A DNA stretch of 64,000 nucleotides from JANWXD01 sp037446115 (GTDB lineage: Bacteria; Acidobacteriota; Terriglobia; Bryobacterales; Bryobacteraceae), in contig JBBIJF010000022.1 in NCBI GenBank assembly GCA_037446115.1, forward strand, positions 1 to 64,000, read 5' to 3'. The position numbers and the translations under genes are program-made. A model generated the notes under the pieces. The model saw only the letters and a list, made by a program, of their open reading frames with translations, was not told where the DNA came from and searched no databases. Numbering within the stretch: the stretch's first letter is position 1; every line of letters starts with the position of its first letter. This document shows positions 43,773 through 52,305 of this stretch, piece after piece.

Positions 43773-45267
43773 CGAGGGCGGCAAGGCGCTCGGCCAGGCC
43801 GATCGGTCCTTCCGGGCGCAGCAGCGGAAACAGGATCACGTCGCGGATCGACCGCGAGTTGGTCAGCACCATCACCAGACGGTCAATCCCGATGCCTTCG
43901 CCCGCAGTCGGCGGCATGCCGTAGCACAGCGCCCGCAGAAAATCCTCGTCCATCTGATGGGCCTCTTCGTCGCCTTTTTCCCGCAGGCGAAGCTGCGCTT
44001 CGAAGCGCCGCCGCTGCTCGAGCGGATCATTGAGCTCCGTATAGGCGTTGCCGATCTCCATGCCTGCGGCGTAAATCTCGAACCGCTCGACAAACTGCGG
44101 CTCCTCCGGCTTGTTCTTCGCAAGCGGCGACGTCTCCACCGGATAGTCGTAAATGATCGTGGGCTGGATCAGGTGCTTCTCCGCCACCCGTTCGAAGAGG
44201 TCTTGCAGCGCCTCGCCCGCCGAGCCTTTGGTCGAGTGCCATTTGAGCCACTCCGGATCGCTCAGCTGCTCCAGCGTCGGCCGCTCGCCGTCTTCCCAGA
44301 ACGCGAGGATCGCTTCCCGCAGGCTCAGGCGCCGCAGCCGGCCGAAATCGAGCTTGTGCCCCTGAAACTCGACCTCCGTCGAACCGGTAGCGTCCAGAGC
44401 CACCTGGCGCAGCAGCTCCTCGGAGAAATCCATCAGGCCTCGATAGTCCGTGTAGGCCTGATAAAACTCGAGCATCGTGAACTCGGGATTGTGCTGCGAG
44501 GAGATGCCCTCATTGCGGAAATTCCGGTTGATCTCGTAGACCCGGTCCATCCCGCCGACCACCAGCCGCTTCAGATACAATTCCGGCGCAATCCGCAGGT
44601 ACAGGTCCATGTCCAGCGCGTTGTGGTGGGTCACGAACGGGCGCGCCGCGGCGCCGCCGTAAAGCGGCTGCATCATCGGCGTCTCGACCTCGATGAACCC
44701 CCGCGCCTCCAGTTGCCGGCGGAAGGAGGCGATGATCTTGCTGCGCCGCACAAACACCCGCCGCACTTCCGGGTTGGCGATCAAATCCAGATAGCGCTGC
44801 CGGTAGCGCACCTCCACATCTTCGAGACCGTGCCACTTCTCCGGCATCGTCAGCAGCGTCTTGGCCAGGTGCTCGAGCCGCTCCACGTGCACCGTCAACT
44901 CGCCCGTGCGCGTGCGGAACAGGTAGCCCTCCGCCCCGATGATGTCGCCGATGTCCAGACCCCGCCACAGCCGAAAGTGCGCCTCCGGCACCGAGTCCTG
45001 GCGCACGTAGATCTGCAACCGCTCGCCGCCCTGCATCAGGTGCGCAAAGCCCGCCTTTCCCATGTGCCGGATGGTATGGATGCGGCCGCACACGCGCACG
45101 TCCACGCGCGGATTCAGTTCCTCCGCGCTCTTGTTCCCATACGCTGCCAGAATGTCGGGAATTGTGTGGGTGAACTCGTACCGGGAGCCGTAAGGCCGGA
45201 AACCCAGTTCCCGGATCTCGCGCAGCCGCCGGATACGTTGCGCCAGCAGCTCGTGTTCGAGCGACAA
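43762..45267 (-). CDS. lysS: Lysyl-tRNA synthetase, class II
   Basis: The enzyme loads lysine on its tRNA. The 501-residue protein has the N-terminal OB-fold anticodon-binding domain ('DVRVCGRIHTIRHMGKAGFA'), motif 2 'FRNEGISSQHNPEFT' with 'MLEFYQAYTDY', and motif 3 'GIGIDRLVMVLTNSRSIRDV' ending with 'LFPLLRPE'. The start is TTG at 45267, with AAGGAG 7 bases upstream. The upstream TATAAT box overlaps that of the divergent GT2 gene. Confidence 0.97.
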   Translation of the reverse strand: MSLEHELLAQRIRRLREIRELGFRPYGSRYEFTHTIPDILAAYGNKSAEELNPRVDVRVCGRIHTIRHMGKAGFAHLMQGGERLQIYVRQDSVPEAHFRLWRGLDIGDIIGAEGYLFRTRTGELTVHVERLEHLAKTLLTMPEKWHGLEDVEVRYRQRYLDLIANPEVRRVFVRRSKIIASFRRQLEARGFIEVETPMMQPLYGGAAARPFVTHHNALDMDLYLRIAPELYLKRLVVGGMDRVYEINRNFRNEGISSQHNPEFTMLEFYQAYTDYRGLMDFSEELLRQVALDATGSTEVEFQGHKLDFGRLRRLSLREAILAFWEDGERPTLEQLSDPEWLKWHSTKGSAGEALQDLFERVAEKHLIQPTIIYDYPVETSPLAKNKPEEPQFVERFEIYAAGMEIGNAYTELNDPLEQRRRFEAQLRLREKGDEEAHQMDEDFLRALCYGMPPTAGEGIGIDRLVMVLTNSRSIRDVILFPLLRPEGPIGLAERLAALDGC

Positions 45268-45294
45268 GCAGATTCTCCTTCGCGGGGAACCCTC

Positions 45295-45302
45295 ATTATA
45301 AT
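45295..45302. promoter_or_regulatory. Shared palindromic -10 element (ATTATAAT) of divergent genes
   Basis: The eight bases read TATAAT on both strands (plus 45297-45302, minus complement of 45295-45300). The plus box lies exactly 6 bases before the TTG of the GT2 gene; the minus box lies 27 bases before the lysS TTG. Neither has a clear -35. Confidence 0.5.
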
Positions 45303-45308
45303 TAACCC

Positions 45309-46037
45309 TTGGATTCCATCTCTATCGTCATTCCTGCCTATAACGAAGAAACGCGCTTGCCCGCCTCGCTGGACACAGTGACCCGATATCTCCGCCACGG
45401 GGGCTGGCGCTTCACCGAGATCGTGGTCGTGGATGACGGATCCACGGACTCAACCGCCCGGGTGGCGCAAAACTACGCGCTAGCCCACCCCGAAGTGCGC
45501 CTGCTGCGCAATCCGGGCAACCGCGGCAAAGGATTCTCCGTGCGCCACGGAGTTCTCCAAGCCCGCGGCGACTGGATCCTGTTCACCGATGCAGACCTGT
45601 CGGCGCCTATCGAGGAAGCGGCAAAGCTCTTCCGCGCGGTCGAAGAACATCGGGCGCAGATCGCCTTCGGCTCCCGTGGCCTGGACCGCTCCCTGATCGA
45701 GATCCACCAGTCCTGGTTCCGCGAAACCGCCGGCCGCCTCTTTAACCTCTTCGTCCGGCTGCTGGCGGGGCTCCCCTACGCCGACACGCAGTGCGGCTTC
45801 AAGCTCTTCGAGCGCCGGGCTGCGCGCGAGATTTTCCGGCGGCAGACGCTGGACCGGTTCGGCTTTGACGTCGAGGTCCTGTACTTGGCCCGCCGGCTCG
45901 GTTTCCGCGCCGTCGAAGTGCCTGTGCGCTGGCGCCATTGTCAGGGCACCAAGGTCAGCATGTGGCGGGACAGCGTCAACATGTTTCTGGATCTGCTGCG
46001 CATCCGTTGGAATGACCTTCTGAGCCGCTACCGCTGA
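45309..46037 (+). CDS. Glycosyltransferase family 2, polyprenyl-phosphate sugar synthase-like
   Basis: The protein (242 aa) starts at once with 'SISIVIPAYNEETRLPASLD' and has 'IVVVDDGSTDSTARVAQNYA', 'WILFTDADLSAPIEEAAKLF' (metal-binding Asp residues) and 'DTQCGFKLFERRAAREIFRR'. These match dolichyl-phosphate beta-glucosyltransferase-like GT2 enzymes that make lipid-linked sugars. The catalytic domain begins so close to the start that the TTG at 45309 must be near the true start. No C-terminal membrane helices are present. Confidence 0.9.
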   Translation: MDSISIVIPAYNEETRLPASLDTVTRYLRHGGWRFTEIVVVDDGSTDSTARVAQNYALAHPEVRLLRNPGNRGKGFSVRHGVLQARGDWILFTDADLSAPIEEAAKLFRAVEEHRAQIAFGSRGLDRSLIEIHQSWFRETAGRLFNLFVRLLAGLPYADTQCGFKLFERRAAREIFRRQTLDRFGFDVEVLYLARRLGFRAVEVPVRWRHCQGTKVSMWRDSVNMFLDLLRIRWNDLLSRYR

Positions 46038-46068
46038 GCCGGCGCCGGCCGGGCTGCGGTTCCGTTTC

Positions 46069-47760
46069 TCATGGCACCTGCGCGTAGTATGTCGCCAGCG
46101 TCGTGAGGTTCCGCGAAAACTCAGCCGAGCTGATGATCCTTTCAACGGGAGCTTCCGGTCCCAGAAACACTTCTACCGTGTCGTCCGGGCGGAGCTGGAT
46201 CACCTGAGCCCTCGGCGCCGTTTCCTGCGCAGCCCCGTCGGAGCGGCCCCGGCCGATGCGTAGCACCATCGGACGCGCCGCGTACACAAACACGAGCCGG
46301 CCCGGCTTGCCGATCACGCCCGGCCTCACCCAGGCGCCGCGCTCATCGAGCGAAGCGATCAGCCGCCCGACTTCCTCCGGGCTCACCGCCGCCGCAGGTA
46401 CCGGTCGCACCCGCTCCATCCACGGCGACAAACCGCGAAGCTTCTCCGGCCGCCGCACGGCCGCAGGATCCGCCTGCACCAGCCACCGGTAATCTTCTTC
46501 AATCAGTGCCAGCTCCCGCCCGCTGACCAGCACGCCGTAATGCGTGATGACGGAATCCGGAGAATAGCTCAACTCGTAGCCGTCCACGATGCGGCTGCCC
46601 AAACCCGCGGCCTGAATCCGCGTCCCTTTGGTGATGTAAAGCGGTCGGTTGGTCTTCAGCTCGTAGAACCGGGCCAGCACCGGGCCTTCCGGCACGCGCC
46701 GAAACACTTCCGCATCCGTGCGCGGAACCACCGAGCGCTTGAGATACTCGAGCGCCCGGGGAACCGGCTCCAGGTACTTTCGGTCCCCCGTCTCCCGGTA
46801 CAGGACCAACAGCGTTCGCAGGATGGCCTGGGACTCCCCGCCAGTGACGGCCGGCGGCTCGAAAGCCCGGGCCCAGGCCGGATGCATGTCCGCATCGTAT
46901 TGCTGCGCCCAAGCCGGCTGCGGCTCCGGCATCTGCGCCAGCAGGATGAATCCGCCGCCCTTCTCCGCCGCGGCCCGGTAGCGCGGCTCGTTGTAAATCC
47001 GAGCCGCTTCGAGCAAAACGTCAATCGCGTCGCAGATCGTGTTGTCGTTAAACGTGTAGTAACCGCGGTAGTCCGCCCCGGGCCACTTGCGAGGCCAGCT
47101 AGCGGGATAGCTGGCTCGCTTCACCGGGTGTTTCGCCGGATCCGGCGGATGGCGGAACCGCTGCGGCCAGGCGCCGTTGGGATACTGGGCCTCCACCAGC
47201 TTGGCGAGCGCATACTGCGCCGCCTCGTGGATGCGTTCATCGGAAAAGCCCAGCGCGCGGTCCACCCGCATCAGCACGCGAAGGGCTCCCTGGGTGACGT
47301 TGTCGTCCAGATTGGTCACGCCCCGCTTGTCTTCGCCGCAGTTTTGGTCCGCACGGTACTGGTAATGCTTGCGCTGGTCCGGGTCGAACTCGATGAAGTA
47401 ATCCCACCCGCCGCTGCACAGCTGCCCGCGCACCAGAGCGTGCGCCGCAGCGCGGGCGAACTCCAGAAACTCCCGCTCCCCGGTGGCCTCATAGGCTTCC
47501 AGATACGCCAGCGCGACGCCGGGCGTCGCCGCACGCTGCACTTCCACTTGGGTTAACCCTTCGGAAGCCTCCGAACGCCCGTAACTCAGGTCTGCGGTGT
47601 AGTAGTAGTGGTACCCGCCTTCGGTGGAAACCTTGTACCGGAAAAACCGAGCGGCCTTGAGCATCGCCTCCAGCACCTGGCTGCGCGTGGGTTTCTCGGC
47701 CGCCCATGGGGCAACGTGGCACAACACCGCCACCCCAAACCCGAGGCGTAGAACCGTCAT
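46069..47760 (-). CDS. Secreted pectate lyase, PL10-like (563 aa)
   Basis: After a signal peptide (residues 1-20) the protein has a PL10-like alpha/alpha barrel, with 'STEGGYHYYYTADLSYGRSE', 'LCSGGWDYFIEFDPDQRKHY', 'NLDDNVTQGALRVLMRVDRA' and 'EAQYPNGAWPQRFRHPPD'. 'YPNGAWPQ' and the DDN motif are typical of this family, which cuts polygalacturonate by beta-elimination. A C-terminal stretch of about 180 residues seems to be an added domain. It lies 30 bp downstream of a TonB-type receptor, so the two probably work together on a pectin-like substrate. Confidence 0.82.
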   Translation of the reverse strand: MTVLRLGFGVAVLCHVAPWAAEKPTRSQVLEAMLKAARFFRYKVSTEGGYHYYYTADLSYGRSEASEGLTQVEVQRAATPGVALAYLEAYEATGEREFLEFARAAAHALVRGQLCSGGWDYFIEFDPDQRKHYQYRADQNCGEDKRGVTNLDDNVTQGALRVLMRVDRALGFSDERIHEAAQYALAKLVEAQYPNGAWPQRFRHPPDPAKHPVKRASYPASWPRKWPGADYRGYYTFNDNTICDAIDVLLEAARIYNEPRYRAAAEKGGGFILLAQMPEPQPAWAQQYDADMHPAWARAFEPPAVTGGESQAILRTLLVLYRETGDRKYLEPVPRALEYLKRSVVPRTDAEVFRRVPEGPVLARFYELKTNRPLYITKGTRIQAAGLGSRIVDGYELSYSPDSVITHYGVLVSGRELALIEEDYRWLVQADPAAVRRPEKLRGLSPWMERVRPVPAAAVSPEEVGRLIASLDERGAWVRPGVIGKPGRLVFVYAARPMVLRIGRGRSDGAAQETAPRAQVIQLRPDDTVEVFLGPEAPVERIISSAEFSRNLTTLATYYAQVP

Positions 47761-47790
47761 GCAGCGTATTCTACAGCCCGGGCGGACCTG

Positions 47791-50700
47791 CTACCACTCG
47801 ACACGAAACCCCGCGCGGAACGAGCGGGCGCCCGTCTGGTCGTATTGTGTGGCGCCGTCGCCGCCGCCCACCCCGCCGATCGTCGCCACGGTGGCCGCAC
47901 TCGAGATGTTCACGGCAGGATCGTTGTAATTCGGATGGTTGAATAAGTTGGTCGCCGTTATCTCCAGCCGCGCCCGGAACCGCTCGTTGAACCGCAGCCA
48001 CTTGGCCAGACCGGCGTGAACCACGTTCGACGGCGGCCCCTTGATGACTCCTCTTGCAGACGTCCCGAACCGTCCCACCGGGGGAGCCGCAAACGCAGAG
48101 GCATCGAACCAGCGCTGCGGACTCCTCTGGTCCTCAGGCAGGTTCGGGTTGCGGAGAATGTCCGGCCGGATGGTCACCTGTGCCGGAGTGCGCGTGCTGG
48201 TGAACGCCGTGCCTGTCGGGTCCGGCCCGGTCCACTGCGGCGTCAGAAACTGCCCGGAGCTGTACAGCAACACGGTGGACAACTCCCAGCCCCCGATCGC
48301 CAGGTCCGCGGCCCGCCCGAGCCCGCTGCCGAATTTCCGCCCACGGCCGAACGGAAGCTCGTAAATCAGGTTGGCTGCAATCCGGTGAGTCGGGATGTCC
48401 GTCCATACCCCCCGCTCCCGCCGGCGATCGTAGGCGTTTTCCGGAGACCCGCCCCGGTCCAGATCGCCGATATCCCGGGCCCACACCCAGGAGAACTGAT
48501 ACCCGAAGCCCTGGCTGAAACGCCGCTCCGCTTCGACATTCAGCGAATGATACTGGTGCCCGGCGCCGTTGGTCAGGTAGCTGATCGCCGGATACTGCGG
48601 GAACAGCCGCGGCTTTTCCCAGAACGGGCGGTCATCCGGCAAGGGCTGGTTAATGTTGTAACTCCACTCGCCCTGGCGCGTGTTCGTTCCTACGTAAGAG
48701 AGGCGGAAGCCCGTTTCCCAACGCTGGTGCTCGATCGTGAGGCTGTACTGCATGCTGTACGGCGTGCGGATGTCGGGCCGGACTGCAGCGGGAAGCGTCA
48801 CCGTCGAGGGACCGCCCACAGAGTCCGGGAACACGCGCGGCAGAATCACCCTGGGGTTCGTGGTCGGATTCGTGAAGCTCGGTTCGTTCACCACGAACGG
48901 CACCCCGCCGGCCGTCAGCGCCCGCGGAACAACATCGTAGAAGATGCCGAAGCCGCCCCGGATCACCGTGTCCGCACCGAAGGGTCGCCACGCCAGGCCG
49001 AGCCGCGGCGCAAAATTGTTGCGATCCGTCTTGAGCAGCAGCTTCGGGTCGTAACCGGCCCGGCTGGCCTCCACGACGTCCACATAGCCGCGCGGCATCA
49101 GCGGACTGACCGCCTTCAGCCCGCCGTCGGGCACCACGATCCGTCCCGTGGCGATGTCGAACAGCGCTTGCATGTTGCCGGCCTCGCTCCAGGTAGGCTT
49201 CCATTCGTACCGCAGGCCGAGGTTGAGCGTCAGCCGCGGATGCACCCGGAACTCGTCGGTCACGAAGAGGTTGTGGCCCCAGCGGTCGCGGTCAATCAAC
49301 ACCGGCGGGAACGCCCGGTTCGTGGTGGTCGGGATGCCGTACAGGAAGTCGGCATAGGGGTGGCCGGTGAAGCGATTGGAGAAGACCGCGCGCCCGAACA
49401 GATTCGCGTTCGCCTGGCGGTCCTGGAAGTTCACGCGGTCCACCACAACACCCGTCTTCAGAGTGTGGCGGCCGCGGTACCAGTTCACATGCTGCTGGAA
49501 CTGCTGCGCAAAATTCCGGAAGCCGGGGTGGCGCCACTGCGTCTGCGTGATGCCCTGCACACCCAGGCCCGAGAAGCTGACATCGAAGATCCCGTTGATG
49601 TCCGGAAGATCGGGCGCCAGCCCCACCAGCCCCAGCTCCCGGATGACTTCCAGTCCTTTGAGCGGCCCGTTGCGGGGATTGTTGTTGAACGCATAACCCC
49701 ACCGGGATTCCGCAATCAGCGTGGGCCGGATCTGATGCGTGTAGGAGACGTTCACCGCCCGCGTGTTGCGTGTCTGCCAGCGAATTCCCACCGTCGGTAA
49801 ATTGCTCTCCCACGCCCGGCTGTGGCTGCGGTCCCAGGTGTAGCGCGCAAACACAAAGCTGCGGTCCGAAAAGCGATGGTCCATCCGTGCCGTCCAGTAC
49901 GTGTTCGGATCGAAGGCGCGCAGTTTCTGTTCCAGGTAGTTGCGCGCCTGAAACACATTCGGATCGCCGACGTTCGGCAGCGGGTAGAACCGTTGCTGGA
50001 TGCGCAGCGAGACCGGATTCAGCTGCGACGGTGGGATCCGGTTGCCCGGCAGGGGCTGCCGCGTCAGAGGGTCCCGGACGACCGTCCGCGGCAGCTCACT
50101 GGAAAAGTCACCCTCCCTCCACTTCGGAATCGGAACGGTGGGATTGAGCAGCTGCTGCGTGACGCTCCCGCGGGAGGTCTCAAACGAGAAGAAGAAGAAC
50201 GTCCGGTTACGTCCGCTGTACAGCTTCGGCAACACCACCGGGCCCCCGATGCTGCCCCCAGGCCAGTGCCGCACTCCCGTGGCCCGCTGCGCCGCAAAGG
50301 GGTTGCGCGCCCGGAACCAAGGCGTAGCGTAGTAATCGAACACGCTCCCGTGCAGCTCGTTGGTGCCGCTCTTGGAGACCACCGTCACCTGACCCACCGA
50401 GCCGATGTCCGCGCTGTTGTTGGCCATGTCCACGCGGATCTCGGCGTAGCTTTCGATATAGTCCACCAGCGGGCTGATCTGCGTGCCGTCGAACCCGTTG
50501 GACACCGTAATGCCGTCAATGGACTGATCCGACTGGTTCACACGGCTTCCTGCAAACCGCCGTGCCGCCTGTCCGTTTGCCTTGACTACGGCCGGCGACA
50601 GCACCAGGAAGGAATACAGTGACCGCGTGTTCATCGGGAGTGAAAGCAGCTGGCGGGCAGCCTTGGAGTCCCCGATCCGCGCCGTCTCCGCTTCGATCAG

Positions 50701-51075
50701 CGTAGCCCCGGCAGACACCTCCACGGTCACCTCGACCCGGCCGACCTGAAGCTGAATGTCCAGACGCCTCTGGTCCCGTGCGACCAGCTCCACGTCCCGC
50801 GCAACGAACTCCTGAAATCCCGGAGCCGTGACGCGCACCGTATATCTGCCTTCGCGCAACTGCGCGATCGTGTAATAGCCGGCTTCGTTGGAAGTGGTTT
50901 CGTACCGGTAACCGGTCGCCTCGTGCGTCGCAGTGACGCTCGCCCGGGGGATCAACGCCCCCGCGGGATCCGTCACCGTACCACTAATGCTGCCGAAGGT
51001 GGTCTGCGCCCGCAGAAGACTCCACGGCGCCGCCAGGATTACCACACCGGCGAGGATCGCAATACGAACCCGCAT
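47791..51075 (-). CDS. TonB-dependent-receptor-like outer-membrane protein, Oar type (1094 aa)
   Basis: A signal peptide is followed by a carboxypeptidase-regulatory domain ('GSISGTVTDPAGALIPRASV', 'NEAGYYTIAQLREGRYTVRV'), a plug-like domain ('SVGQVTVVSKSGTNELHGSV') and a large C-terminal beta-barrel ending in 'ARSFRAGFRVEW'. This plan is shared by the Oar-like receptors that are abundant in Solibacter-like bacteria. A GGAGGAGG-type ribosome binding site precedes the ATG. The PL10-like lyase follows after 30 bp, hinting at uptake of oligogalacturonides. Confidence 0.9.
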   Translation of the reverse strand: MRVRIAILAGVVILAAPWSLLRAQTTFGSISGTVTDPAGALIPRASVTATHEATGYRYETTSNEAGYYTIAQLREGRYTVRVTAPGFQEFVARDVELVARDQRRLDIQLQVGRVEVTVEVSAGATLIEAETARIGDSKAARQLLSLPMNTRSLYSFLVLSPAVVKANGQAARRFAGSRVNQSDQSIDGITVSNGFDGTQISPLVDYIESYAEIRVDMANNSADIGSVGQVTVVSKSGTNELHGSVFDYYATPWFRARNPFAAQRATGVRHWPGGSIGGPVVLPKLYSGRNRTFFFFSFETSRGSVTQQLLNPTVPIPKWREGDFSSELPRTVVRDPLTRQPLPGNRIPPSQLNPVSLRIQQRFYPLPNVGDPNVFQARNYLEQKLRAFDPNTYWTARMDHRFSDRSFVFARYTWDRSHSRAWESNLPTVGIRWQTRNTRAVNVSYTHQIRPTLIAESRWGYAFNNNPRNGPLKGLEVIRELGLVGLAPDLPDINGIFDVSFSGLGVQGITQTQWRHPGFRNFAQQFQQHVNWYRGRHTLKTGVVVDRVNFQDRQANANLFGRAVFSNRFTGHPYADFLYGIPTTTNRAFPPVLIDRDRWGHNLFVTDEFRVHPRLTLNLGLRYEWKPTWSEAGNMQALFDIATGRIVVPDGGLKAVSPLMPRGYVDVVEASRAGYDPKLLLKTDRNNFAPRLGLAWRPFGADTVIRGGFGIFYDVVPRALTAGGVPFVVNEPSFTNPTTNPRVILPRVFPDSVGGPSTVTLPAAVRPDIRTPYSMQYSLTIEHQRWETGFRLSYVGTNTRQGEWSYNINQPLPDDRPFWEKPRLFPQYPAISYLTNGAGHQYHSLNVEAERRFSQGFGYQFSWVWARDIGDLDRGGSPENAYDRRRERGVWTDIPTHRIAANLIYELPFGRGRKFGSGLGRAADLAIGGWELSTVLLYSSGQFLTPQWTGPDPTGTAFTSTRTPAQVTIRPDILRNPNLPEDQRSPQRWFDASAFAAPPVGRFGTSARGVIKGPPSNVVHAGLAKWLRFNERFRARLEITATNLFNHPNYNDPAVNISSAATVATIGGVGGGDGATQYDQTGARSFRAGFRVEW

Positions 51076-51169
51076 GACACCCCTCCTCCGTCACGGTGGC
51101 TACATCCTACCACGCCCACAAGCCGGGCTCAAGATGATGGCCTTTGTCTTTTACACATCTATCGTTCCG

Positions 51170-51190
51170 TCACCTCCGCAACCGGAATTC
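51170..51190 (+). repeat. 21-bp direct repeat, copy 1
   Basis: The sequence tcacctccgcaaccggaatt plus one base recurs 87 bp later with two mismatches. Confidence 0.6.
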
Positions 51191-51256
51191 GCCTGCGTGC
51201 AACCAGGCCGCCCCGGAACCCCGCCTTGTCCCTCACCCCCCGGGCCTCCCTCCAAC

Positions 51257-51277
51257 TCACCTCCGCAGCCGGAATTT
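51257..51277 (+). repeat. 21-bp direct repeat, copy 2
   Basis: This copy reads tcacctccgcagccggaatt plus one base. Both copies lie upstream of hemH and downstream of the receptor's promoter region. Confidence 0.6.
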
Positions 51278-51338
51278 TCCTTACTGCGGCACTCAGACCG
51301 CGGCGACAACTCCTCGGCAGCGGCGGCAAACCGCCCGC

Positions 51339-51344
51339 TATACT
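51339..51344 (+). promoter_or_regulatory. -10 box (TATACT) before hemH
   Basis: TATACT in GC-rich DNA lies 33 bases before the GTG of hemH. No ribosome binding site is obvious between them. Confidence 0.4.
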
Positions 51345-51377
51345 CAAAAATAGGAATTTCTCAAAGCCCGGTCCGCT

Positions 51378-52295
51378 GTGAACAACCACCCTTCGCATAT
51401 CCGCCAAGCCGTTCTGCTTCTGGCCCACGGTGCGCCCGAACGCATCGAGGATATCGAAGACTACTTGCGCTGCATCCGCAACGGGCGACCCGTCCCTCCC
51501 GCCATGGTCGAAGAGATCCGCCATCGCTATGCCGCCATCGGGGGCGGCTCCCCGCTGCTCGCCTGCACCCGGCGCCAGGCCCAGGCTCTTGAACAGAAGC
51601 TCAAGGCCGACGGCTTTCCCGTGAAGGTCTACTTCGCCATGCGGAACTGGCATCCGTTCATCCGGGAGACCATGGCGCAGATCCACCATGACGGCGTCGA
51701 GCGACTGATCGCTGTCTGCCTTGCGCCCCAGTACTCCAAAATGAGCGTCGGGCTTTACTTTCGGCGGACCCAGGAGGCCAAAGTCGCCGTCGGCGCCGCC
51801 ACCCACATCGTCTGGACCAAGAGCTTCCACGCCCACCCGCTCCTCATCGAGGCCTTCGCCGAAAAGCTCGCCCCGCTGGCCGGGCACGGGCGGATCCTGT
51901 TTACCGCGCACAGCCTGCCCGAGCGAATTCTCGAAAACGGCGATCCCTACGATGCCGAGGTCAAAACCACGGTCCGCCTTGTGGCTGAGCGCTGCGGCCT
52001 CGACAGCTGGGATTTCGCCTATCAGAGCCAGGGAATGACGGAGGAGCCATGGCTCGGCCCGACCGTGGAATCCGTGCTCGATGCCTGGGCCGCACGAGGC
52101 GTCCGCCGCGCGGTCCTGGCCCCCGTCGGTTTTGTTTCCGATCACCTCGAGATCCTCTACGACGTGGACGTCCTCTTCCGGAACTACGCCCGCGACCGGG
52201 GCATCGAACTCGTCCGCACCGAATCGCTCAATGACTCCCCAACCTTCATCGCCGCGCTGGCTGCCGTGGTCGGAGAAAAGCTCCGATCCGGCTAG
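51378..52295 (+). CDS. hemH: Ferrochelatase
   Basis: The enzyme inserts iron into a porphyrin. The 305-residue protein shows 'AVLLLAHGAPERIEDIEDYL', 'YAAIGGGSPLLACTRRQAQ', 'RILFTAHSLPERILENGDPY', 'FAYQSQGMTEEPWLGPTVES' and 'VLAPVGFVSDHLEILYDVDV', all in the family order. The start is GTG. The porphyrin oxidase gene follows directly, so both belong to one haem operon. Whether the substrate is protoporphyrin or coproporphyrin cannot be settled here. Confidence 0.95.
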   Translation: MNNHPSHIRQAVLLLAHGAPERIEDIEDYLRCIRNGRPVPPAMVEEIRHRYAAIGGGSPLLACTRRQAQALEQKLKADGFPVKVYFAMRNWHPFIRETMAQIHHDGVERLIAVCLAPQYSKMSVGLYFRRTQEAKVAVGAATHIVWTKSFHAHPLLIEAFAEKLAPLAGHGRILFTAHSLPERILENGDPYDAEVKTTVRLVAERCGLDSWDFAYQSQGMTEEPWLGPTVESVLDAWAARGVRRAVLAPVGFVSDHLEILYDVDVLFRNYARDRGIELVRTESLNDSPTFIAALAAVVGEKLRSG

Positions 52296-52305
52296 AAAAC
52301 CCTCG

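Larger units (their letters stand above)
51076..51377. other. Divergent intergenic region with a short repeat pair
   Basis: These 302 bp separate the receptor gene and hemH. They hold two copies of a 21-bp sequence listed separately, a TAGGAT box for the receptor (complement of about 51106-51111), and a TATACT box for hemH. No gene is seen. Confidence 0.5.

Noticed and set aside
52081..52305. Longer N-terminus of the porphyrin oxidase
   Set aside because: This part lies inside hemH in another frame; the FAD motif begins right after 52306, and the family has no such extension.
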